Shown here: piece after piece, positions 1 through 5,048 of the stretch
Layout: every line of letters starts with the position of its first letter
How positions within the stretch are numbered: the stretch's first letter is position 1
Assembly (NCBI GenBank): GCA_049658265.1
Contig: JBASOM010000123.1
Location: forward strand, 1-5,292
Direction of reading: 5' to 3'
Length of the DNA: 5,292 bases
DNA from: DTU063 sp001512695
GTDB lineage: Bacteria > Bacillota > Thermosediminibacteria > Thermosediminibacterales > Tepidanaerobacteraceae
The notes under the pieces: generated by a model
The model's database searches: none
What the model saw: the letters and a program-made list of their open reading frames with translations, nothing else
What the model was told of the DNA's origin: nothing
Program-made: the position numbers and the translations under genes

Positions 1-357
1 GGCTATGGAGCAAGCCTGTATCTAGAAGCTACAGGCTTACCAACAGTAGTATATCCTGGAATAGAAAAAGCCATCTGGGAAGGTAGGACACTAAATGCAA
101 CAGTAGTTGTAGTAGCCCGTGCAGATGCCAAGATGCCCGTAACAGGAGAAGTGCTGCAAGTAAGACGTGCAAGAATCGTTGGAGCCCAGGGTCACTCCGG
201 CCATGGCACATTCCCGAGGGTTATTGAGTGCATGGCAGACGGAATGGACATGACTCCCATGATTACAAAGAAAATAACCCTTGAAGAAGTTCCAGAAAAC
301 ATCGTAATGCTGAGAACCGACAGAAAAGAGTGCAAAATTACTTGTGTTATGGACTAA
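1..357 (+). CDS. iolM: scyllo-inosose 3-dehydrogenase, C-terminal part (zinc-type medium-chain dehydrogenase)
   Basis: Only the last 118 codons are present, in frame 1 and ending at TAA 355-357; the start and the N-terminal catalytic domain lie upstream. The visible part is the end of the nucleotide-binding fold and the C-terminal lobe of a medium-chain dehydrogenase. It shows a strand followed by GxExA-like 'LEATG', then 'TVVVVARADAKMPV', 'RRARIVGAQGHSGHGTFPRVI', 'MDMTPMITKKITLEE' and a final 'KITCVMD'. Order and sequence recall the T. maritima enzyme that oxidises scyllo-inosose to 3-dehydro-scyllo-inosose with NAD(P)+, here immediately upstream of its expected partner hydrolase. The family is clear. 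The exact substrate is inferred mainly from the neighbours iolN, iolG and iolO. A generic threonine- or sorbitol-dehydrogenase-like enzyme is the alternative. The zinc ligands cannot be checked because that part is missing. Confidence 0.82.
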   Translation, partial: GYGASLYLEATGLPTVVYPGIEKAIWEGRTLNATVVVVARADAKMPVTGEVLQVRRARIVGAQGHSGHGTFPRVIECMADGMDMTPMITKKITLEEVPENIVMLRTDRKECKITCVMD

Positions 358-372
358 ACTTTAGCGACAATT

Positions 373-396
373 GGAGAAGATTTTAAAATCTTCTCC
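373..396. repeat. perfect 24-base palindrome in the iolM-iolN spacer
   Basis: Two 12-base arms (GGAGAAGATTTT and AAAATCTTCTCC) abut with no spacer, 15 bases after the iolM stop. In RNA they could form a stem of about 10 base pairs with a UUAA loop. The stem is followed by TTAGAAC rather than a run of T, so it is a poor intrinsic terminator. It could be a processing or stability hairpin, a partial attenuator, or a dimeric repressor operator. Its right arm plus the next two bases (TCTCCTT, 392-398) is also exactly complementary to the iolN ribosome binding site AAGGAGA at 427-433. Confidence 0.75.
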
Positions 397-425
397 TTAG
401 AACACTATAAAAAACCAAAGACATG

Positions 426-432
426 AAAGGAG
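426..432 (+). promoter_or_regulatory. iolN ribosome binding site (decides the start)
   Basis: AAAGGAG lies 5 bases before ATG 438 and 8 bases before ATG 441. An in-frame ATG at 423 overlaps or precedes this motif and has no ribosome binding site of its own, so translation from 423 is unlikely. Confidence 0.8.
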
Positions 433-437
433 ACAAC

Positions 438-1562
438 ATGATGGAAAAACCAAAAGACAAAAAGTGGATACTTACCGACAACCCAGCTATAAAATTTGAA
501 GACAATGCAGTTGGCAGATTGAAGAAACAAATCTGGGATGCTAGTGAGGAAGAAATCGATGAGATACTAAAAGAATATGGGATACCCTCAGAGCCTGAAC
601 TAGGTAAAGCAGGCACATACATTCAGAATACACCAAGAGTCAAAGTCATTGAAAAGCGCCGCAAAAACGACATAGTCTTTTTACCTATTGGCTGCACAGA
701 GAACCACGGCATGCATGCCAACTCAGGCCTTGACACATTCATGGTTACTCAGATACTCGAAGGTGTCCGCCGCTATACTGCAAAACAAGGAAGAGAGGTA
801 AGCCTTGCCTTTCCTCCACTCAATTACGGCGGCCATCCCTACCATCACCTGGGCATGCCTGGAACAGTAATAATGCCAAAGGAAGTAGTAGAAGAGACAA
901 TAATCTACACAATGCTAGGACTTTGGAATGACGGCTTTAGAAAAATCATCCTTATAAACAACCATGGTCACCTTTGGATGCTGGAATCCGCCATCCAAGA
1001 ATTCATGAAGAGATTCCATCTTCCCGGCATATTCAGAGTAATAGACTGGCACAGGGCAGTAAGAGAATTCTTCTATCCTGCGGGTAGGGAAGATAGCCTG
1101 GAGACACACTTTGTCCATGCTGACGAAGCTGAAACATCAGTAGGTTTACTGCTATTCCCTGACATGATAGATATGAGCGTAGTAGAAGATGCTGAGGGAG
1201 AACAATTCTTGCCCGATGGCCACTTTGACAAATCTACTGACCCCTTTGGCAGACCAAGCCGTTGGTCAGAAGGGGAAGGTCATGCAGCAATAGAACGTGC
1301 TGCCACACCGGAGGGAGTAGTAGGCAAACCCAGCTTAGCCAGTGCTAGAAAAGCCAAACGCCCGATAGCAGCAATACTGAAATACCTAACACTTGTCGTA
1401 GATGAAATCTTAGAAGCCTTCCCACCTGGAACAGTGCCACCGGTAGAAAAAATCACTCTGAGAACAGAAAAAGAAATGGAACCCTTCCTGAAAGAACCCT
1501 TTAGCGAAGGCTGGAAATCAGTTTACGAACTGCCTCCTATGGGAGTGTTCCATAAACTATAA
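438..1562 (+). CDS. iolN: 3-dehydro-scyllo-inosose hydrolase (creatininase family)
   Basis: This 374-residue protein (from ATG 438; ATG 441 is equally possible) belongs to the creatininase metal-dependent amidohydrolase family. Metal-site motifs are visible: 'GCTENHGMH' (Glu88, His90), 'SGLDTF' (Asp99), 'NNHGH' (His176/His178) and 'HADEAETS' (Glu230, the family's HAGE-type Glu). 'NYGGHPYHHLGMPGT' matches the usual 'G.s.eH..fpGTi' region. In the T. maritima route this enzyme hydrolytically opens the ring diketone 3-dehydro-scyllo-inosose to 5-dehydro-L-gluconate in the cytoplasm, a C-C bond cleavage unlike the C-N cleavage of creatininase. It is longer than creatininase (about 260 residues), with an N-terminal extension of about 70 residues and a C-terminal extension. 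Its place between the iolM end and iolG supports the assignment. GC content looks higher than in iolG and iolO. No signal peptide is visible. Confidence 0.85.
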   Translation: MMEKPKDKKWILTDNPAIKFEDNAVGRLKKQIWDASEEEIDEILKEYGIPSEPELGKAGTYIQNTPRVKVIEKRRKNDIVFLPIGCTENHGMHANSGLDTFMVTQILEGVRRYTAKQGREVSLAFPPLNYGGHPYHHLGMPGTVIMPKEVVEETIIYTMLGLWNDGFRKIILINNHGHLWMLESAIQEFMKRFHLPGIFRVIDWHRAVREFFYPAGREDSLETHFVHADEAETSVGLLLFPDMIDMSVVEDAEGEQFLPDGHFDKSTDPFGRPSRWSEGEGHAAIERAATPEGVVGKPSLASARKAKRPIAAILKYLTLVVDEILEAFPPGTVPPVEKITLRTEKEMEPFLKEPFSEGWKSVYELPPMGVFHKL

Positions 1563-1594
1563 TCACTAAGGGTAGAATACTTTCAACCTCCTTA

Positions 1595-1626
1595 AGCCTA
1601 CCGCAAGACTTTATTTGCGGTAGGCT
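1595..1626. repeat. 12-bp perfect stem-loop in the iolN-iolG spacer
   Basis: AGCCTACCGCAA (1595-1606) and TTGCGGTAGGCT (1615-1626) are exact reverse complements around an 8-base loop. The hairpin is GC-rich for this window and should be stable. Downstream on the + strand is GTAAAAAATA, with no T-run. On the - strand it is followed by TTAAGGAGG, also without a T-run. It is therefore not a standard intrinsic terminator in either direction. An mRNA processing, stabilising or differential-expression element between iolN and iolG is a reasonable guess. Confidence 0.75.
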
Positions 1627-1647
1627 GTAAAAAATATAGAAATGGAT

Positions 1648-1654
1648 GGAGGAG
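1648..1654 (+). promoter_or_regulatory. iolG ribosome binding site
   Basis: GGAGGAG lies 7 bases before ATG 1662 and is one of the strongest ribosome binding sites in the window. GGAGG (1648-1652) is complementary to CCTCC at 1587-1591, on the far side of the 1595-1626 hairpin. The site could therefore be masked by a long-range stem stacked on that hairpin. Confidence 0.8.
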
Positions 1655-1661
1655 TTTTGGT

Positions 1662-2669
1662 ATGAAAAAAATAAAGGTTGGATTGATTGGAGCAGGAAGA
1701 ATAGGCAGGCTTCATGCAGAAACCATCAAAGCAAATGTAGACTTTGTAGAAATCAAGTCCGTTGCAGATATTTTTGCTGACAATATAAAAGACTGGGCAG
1801 CAAATTTAGGGATAGAAAACGTATACAAAGATGCAAAAAACATTTTAGAAGATGAAGAAATCGATGCTGTTTTAATATGCTCATCTACCGATTCCCATTC
1901 TCATTTTATCATTGAGTCGGCAAAAGCCGGCAAGCATATATTCTGCGAGAAACCAATAGATTTTGATTTAAATAGAATACATGAAGCCCTTGATGCTGTG
2001 GAAAAGGCAAATGTCAAATTACAAATCGGCTTTCAGCGAAGATTTGATCCCAGCTTTAAAAGAGCTCATGAAGTTATAAAAGCTGGGGAAATAGGAGATG
2101 TGCACATCCTGAAAATAACATCAAGGGACCCGAGTCCGCCGCCATTAGAGTATATCAAAGTATCCGGTGGTATCTTTTTGGACATGACAATTCACGACTT
2201 TGACATGGCCAGATACTTAATCGGCAGTGAAGTCACTGAAGTTTATGCCATAGGTGATGTAAGAATAGACCCCAAAATAGGTGAGGTAGGGGACATCGAC
2301 ACAGCGATAGTAACATTAAAATTTGAAAATGGAACCTTAGGGGTTATTGACAATAGCAGAAAAGCAGTTTATGGGTACGACCAGCGGGTAGAGGTATTTG
2401 GCTCGAAAGGAAGTATAGCGGTAAACAATGACCATCTGACAAACACGGTAATAAGCAATGAGCAAGGCATCATAGGTCACAATCCTAAAAACTTTTTCAT
2501 GGACAGATATATAGATGCATATAAAGAAGAAATAATAGCTTTTTGCAACAGTATATTAGATGATACAACTCCGCTTGTAACAGGAAAAGATGGCCTTGAA
2601 CCTGTAATAATTGGCCTTGCGGCAAAACAATCCCTTGAAGAAGGTAGACCCATAAAAATAGAAAGATAG
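1662..2669 (+). CDS. iolG: myo-inositol 2-dehydrogenase (GFO/IDH/MocA family)
   Basis: This 335-residue protein is of the usual length for inositol 2-dehydrogenase. The N-terminal Rossmann fold carries GAGRIG (residues 10-15). Asp36 ends the second strand ('VADI'), which favours NAD+ over NADP+. 'EKP' at 96-98 supplies the catalytic-site Lys97. 'GGIFLDMTIHDFDMARYL' gives Asp174 and His178, equivalent to the Lys/Asp/His triad described for Bacillus subtilis IolG. The reaction is oxidation of myo-inositol to scyllo-inosose, the substrate for IolM. It follows iolN by 99 bases containing a hairpin and precedes iolO by 10 bases. Sequence alone cannot exclude activity on scyllo-inositol or another cyclitol or sugar, because the family is broad. 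The neighbours make inositol the best call. Confidence 0.88.
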   Translation: MKKIKVGLIGAGRIGRLHAETIKANVDFVEIKSVADIFADNIKDWAANLGIENVYKDAKNILEDEEIDAVLICSSTDSHSHFIIESAKAGKHIFCEKPIDFDLNRIHEALDAVEKANVKLQIGFQRRFDPSFKRAHEVIKAGEIGDVHILKITSRDPSPPPLEYIKVSGGIFLDMTIHDFDMARYLIGSEVTEVYAIGDVRIDPKIGEVGDIDTAIVTLKFENGTLGVIDNSRKAVYGYDQRVEVFGSKGSIAVNNDHLTNTVISNEQGIIGHNPKNFFMDRYIDAYKEEIIAFCNSILDDTTPLVTGKDGLEPVIIGLAAKQSLEEGRPIKIER

Positions 2670-2679
2670 GTGTAATATC

Positions 2680-3492
2680 ATGAAATTAAGTCTCGCAATA
2701 GCAAAAGAAGCAGGAGAAAATGCGCCTATTGTGTTGAGAGGCAGCTATACTGAAAACATAGTAATAGCCTCTAAAATGGGATATGATGCCGTAGAAATCC
2801 ACGTAAATGACCCAAAAACCCTGGACATAGAAAAAATACAGAAAACCTGTAAAGAAAACAATATAGTCGTTTCAACAATCGGAACCGGGATGGGCTATAC
2901 CATTGATGGCTTAAGCTTTACCAATTCTGATTCAAACATACGCCAAAAAGCAGTGGAGAGAATTTTAGAGCATATAAAAATTGCAAAAGTGCTTAATGCG
3001 ATGGTGATTATAGGTTCTATGCGGGGGAAAGTGCCAAATGCCGAAGAATACGAGAAATACGAAGGATATGCCCTGGATTGCTTTAAATCTATTATGGAAA
3101 ATGCTGAAAAGTATGGTGTCAAAATAACTATTGAAGCAATCAATCGATATGAGACAAACTTCATAAACAATGTCCATCAGGGTCTTGAGTTTATAGAAAA
3201 AGTGGGCAGCGGCAATCTTAAACTCCACATAGATACTTTTCACATGAATATTGAAGAAAGAGATTTGAATGAGAGCATAAAAATGGCGGGAACTACCTTA
3301 GGCCATGTACATTTTGCTGACAGCAACAGATGGTACCCCGGAGCTGGTCATTTGGATTTTGCATCAATTATAGGAGCCCTAAAAGATATTAAATACGACG
3401 GATACATAGCATTTGAATGCCTACCCTTTCCCACCCAAACAGAAGCAGCGAAAAAATCCATAGAAAATATTAAATCTCTGATTGCACCTTAA
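2680..3492 (+). CDS. iolO: 5-dehydro-L-gluconate epimerase (D-tagatose 3-epimerase-like TIM barrel)
   Basis: This 270-residue protein is a xylose isomerase-like TIM barrel of the sugar phosphate isomerase/epimerase superfamily. The metal ligands expected for the D-tagatose 3-epimerase group are visible: Glu152 ('TIEAINRYET'), Asp185 and His188 ('LHIDTFHMN'), His211 ('HVHFADSNR', with Arg217 following) and Glu246 ('IAFECLP'). In the Thermotoga inositol route the orthologue converts 5-dehydro-L-gluconate to D-tagaturonate, linking inositol to hexuronate degradation. The start ATG lies 10 bases after the iolG stop, with AGGTG overlapping the iolG stop codon, so translation is probably coupled. 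A terminator follows. Without the neighbours it could be called only a keto-sugar 3-epimerase or an IolE/IolI-type protein. The link to iolM and iolN favours IolO. Confidence 0.8.
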   Translation: MKLSLAIAKEAGENAPIVLRGSYTENIVIASKMGYDAVEIHVNDPKTLDIEKIQKTCKENNIVVSTIGTGMGYTIDGLSFTNSDSNIRQKAVERILEHIKIAKVLNAMVIIGSMRGKVPNAEEYEKYEGYALDCFKSIMENAEKYGVKITIEAINRYETNFINNVHQGLEFIEKVGSGNLKLHIDTFHMNIEERDLNESIKMAGTTLGHVHFADSNRWYPGAGHLDFASIIGALKDIKYDGYIAFECLPFPTQTEAAKKSIENIKSLIAP

Positions 3493-3504
3493 AAACATGC
3501 TGAT

Positions 3505-3534
3505 AAAAACCGATACATTTTGTATCGGTTTTTT
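3505..3534 (+). terminator. intrinsic terminator after iolO
   Basis: AAAAACCGATACA (3505-3517) and TGTATCGGTTTTT (3521-3533) form a perfect stem with a TTT loop, and T-run 3529-3534 closes it. It begins 12 bases after the iolO stop and marks the end of the inositol operon. The A-run on the left arm also gives a T-run on the opposite strand, but no convergent gene is visible in the window. Confidence 0.93.
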
Positions 3535-3575
3535 AACAAAAATACAAAAATAACAAAAGAAAATATTATATACAT

Positions 3576-3603
3576 TTGATAATCTTAAAATATATAGTAA
3601 TAT
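3576..3603 (+). promoter_or_regulatory. candidate sigma-A-type promoter for the methyltransferase-thioredoxin unit
   Basis: TTGATA (3576-3581) and TAATAT (3598-3603) are separated by 16 bases, in a very AT-rich stretch between the iolO terminator and the next gene. The -35 box matches TTGACA at 5 of 6 positions and the -10 box matches TATAAT at 4 of 6. A promoter is expected here because the preceding operon terminates. In such AT-rich DNA the exact boxes are uncertain. Confidence 0.4.
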
Positions 3604-3630
3604 CTTTTGGGTAATCCTAAAAACCAGCTA

Positions 3631-3636
3631 AAGGAG
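3631..3636 (+). promoter_or_regulatory. ribosome binding site that decides the start at 3645
   Basis: AAGGAG ends 8 bases before GTG 3645. An earlier in-frame GTG at 3636 shares its first base with the end of this motif and cannot use it, so 3645 is the better start. Confidence 0.8.
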
Positions 3637-3644
3637 TGTGTGCC

Positions 3645-5012
3645 GTGAACTCAAAGCAACTTGTATTAACAGCAATACAGAATAAAGAGACCGAAAGAAC
3701 ACCATGGGTACCATTTGTAGGATGTCATGCAGCAAACCTGATAGGAGTAACTGCCAAAGAGTATTTCAAAAGTAGTGACCTGATAGTCAAAGGTGTGACA
3801 AAAGCTTTTGAGCTGTATAGACCTGATGGTCTACCGGTGGTTTTTGATCTGCAGGTAGAAGCAGAAGCACTTGGATGTGAACTGGTTTATGCCGATGAAA
3901 ACCCACCCTCAGTGGCAACTCATCCTTTAGAGGAAGGAAAAAGTCTTGAAGATTTAAAGATTCCCGGGGAAGAAGATGGGAGATTTCCAATCGTACTTGA
4001 GGCCACAAGGCAACTAAGCAAGACCTTAGGAGATAAAATTGCCTTTTACGGTCTTGTAACCGGCCCATTTACCTTAGCTCTTCATCTCAGGGGAACAAGC
4101 ATTTTCTTCGATATGATTGATGATGAGGAAAAGGTCCACGAGCTGATGAAGTTTACTCAAAAGGTTTGCCAGAATGCAGCCAAAATGTACATTGATGCAG
4201 GGGCTGATGTAGTGGCAGTAGTGGATCCTATGACTTCCCAGATTTCTCCTGACCATTTTGCACAATTTGTATCACCTTATGTAAAACCCGTCTTTGAATA
4301 TATAAAGTCTAGAGGAAAGGCCTCTTCCCTCTTTGTCTGCGGCAATGCTAAAAACAATCTTGAGGAAATGTGCAAGTGTAATCCTGATAACATTTCAATA
4401 GACGAAAATGTTCCTTTGGATTATGCCAAGGAGCTGTGCACAAAGTATGGTATTTCATTAGGTGGAAATATCAAGCTGACAGTAACTATGCTCTTGGGCA
4501 CCCCCATCGATAATATTAACGATGCGAAAAACTGCATGCAAATAGGAGGAAAAAAAGGCTACATTCTTTCTCCAGGTTGCGACATGCCCTATAATACCCC
4601 AGTGGATAATGTCAAAGCAATTGCAAGTGTTGTATACGGAGAAGAAGTCGAGTTTATGGAAGTTGAAAGCGATGTTGAAGATATAAAGGTTGAAATACCT
4701 GATTATGCGAATTCTGACAAGGTCTTTGTAGAGGTATTTACCTTAGATTCCCTATCATGTGCGCCATGCCAGTATATGGTGGCAGCGGTCAAGTCTGCTG
4801 TGGAAGGCTTAGAAGACAAGGTGCAGTGGACTGAATACAAGATAAAAGAAAAAGAATCAATTGTTCGCATGACAAAATTGGGAGTCAAAAACATACCCAC
4901 TATATGCATCGGTGGTAAGATCAAGTATGTCAGTATAATTCCATCTGTCGAAGAGCTTAAGAAGACCATAGTAGATGAAATAGCAACTCATTTTAACAGG
5001 GCAAGTTCGTAA
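3645..5012 (+). CDS. uroporphyrinogen decarboxylase/MtaA-like domain fused to a C-terminal thioredoxin-like domain
   Basis: This 455-residue protein starts at GTG 3645. Residues about 1-335 are a URO-D/MtaA-CmuA-type TIM barrel: 'FVGCHAANLIG' near the N-terminus, 'GLVTGPFTLALHLRG', 'VVDPMTSQISPDHFAQFVSPYVKP', then 'SLFVCGNAKN' and 'LSPGCDMPYNTP'. Family methyltransferases MtaA and MtbA bind zinc through His-x-Cys plus a later Cys. Here the Cys residues are kept (Cys232, Cys312) but Phe230 stands where His is expected. An acidic linker (about 335-357) leads to a thioredoxin-like domain (about 358-450) with CAPC at 372-375 and a cis-Pro motif 'NIPTICIGGK' (Pro418). It is very unlikely to be the haem enzyme. 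Methyl transfer between a corrinoid protein and a thiol cofactor, or a related demethylase, is the best family guess. The substrate is unknown. It is first in its own unit, with a second thioredoxin-like gene next. Confidence 0.8.
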   Translation: MNSKQLVLTAIQNKETERTPWVPFVGCHAANLIGVTAKEYFKSSDLIVKGVTKAFELYRPDGLPVVFDLQVEAEALGCELVYADENPPSVATHPLEEGKSLEDLKIPGEEDGRFPIVLEATRQLSKTLGDKIAFYGLVTGPFTLALHLRGTSIFFDMIDDEEKVHELMKFTQKVCQNAAKMYIDAGADVVAVVDPMTSQISPDHFAQFVSPYVKPVFEYIKSRGKASSLFVCGNAKNNLEEMCKCNPDNISIDENVPLDYAKELCTKYGISLGGNIKLTVTMLLGTPIDNINDAKNCMQIGGKKGYILSPGCDMPYNTPVDNVKAIASVVYGEEVEFMEVESDVEDIKVEIPDYANSDKVFVEVFTLDSLSCAPCQYMVAAVKSAVEGLEDKVQWTEYKIKEKESIVRMTKLGVKNIPTICIGGKIKYVSIIPSVEELKKTIVDEIATHFNRASS

Positions 5013-5019
5013 AAAGGAG
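5012..5019 (+). promoter_or_regulatory. strong ribosome binding site without a well-placed start codon
   Basis: AAAAAGGAG-like sequence follows the preceding stop codon directly. The first in-frame ATG of the next gene is at 5049, 29 bases past the motif, which is too far for normal use. The in-frame codon at usual distance (5031-5033) is TTA, one base from the start codon TTG. Confidence 0.55.
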
Positions 5020-5048
5020 AGAACAAAAAGTTAAATCGTAAAGAAAAC

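Noticed and set aside
29..211. Open reading frame on the - strand opposite the iolM end, Leu-rich
   Set aside because: It overlaps a well-supported gene, has low-complexity composition and no recognisable domain; it is a shadow frame.
373..398. Palindrome after iolM as an intrinsic terminator
   Set aside because: No T-run follows it, and iolN is expected to be transcribed together with iolM.
423..437. Earlier ATG at 423 as the iolN start
   Set aside because: The ribosome binding site AAAGGAG lies after this ATG, so 438 or 441 is the probable start.
2895..3243. Two overlapping - strand open frames inside iolO
   Set aside because: Both lie wholly opposite a conserved coding region with intact active-site motifs, and neither shows a recognisable domain.
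3636..3644. Earlier GTG at 3636 as the start of the methyltransferase-thioredoxin gene
   Set aside because: It overlaps the last base of the AAGGAG ribosome binding site; GTG 3645 has correct spacing.
3787..4265. - strand open frames opposite the methyltransferase-like gene
   Set aside because: They are shadows of the real gene in another frame; no domain is recognisable.
4311..4325. Small inverted repeat AGAGG...CCTCT within the methyltransferase-like gene
   Set aside because: The arms are only 5 bases and lie inside coding sequence; such repeats are expected by chance.
3645..4650. Classical haem-pathway uroporphyrinogen decarboxylase (hemE)
   Set aside because: The Cys-Gly-Asn and 'SPGCDMP' motifs are of the MtaA/CmuA kind, the protein carries an extra thioredoxin-like domain, and no haem genes are nearby.
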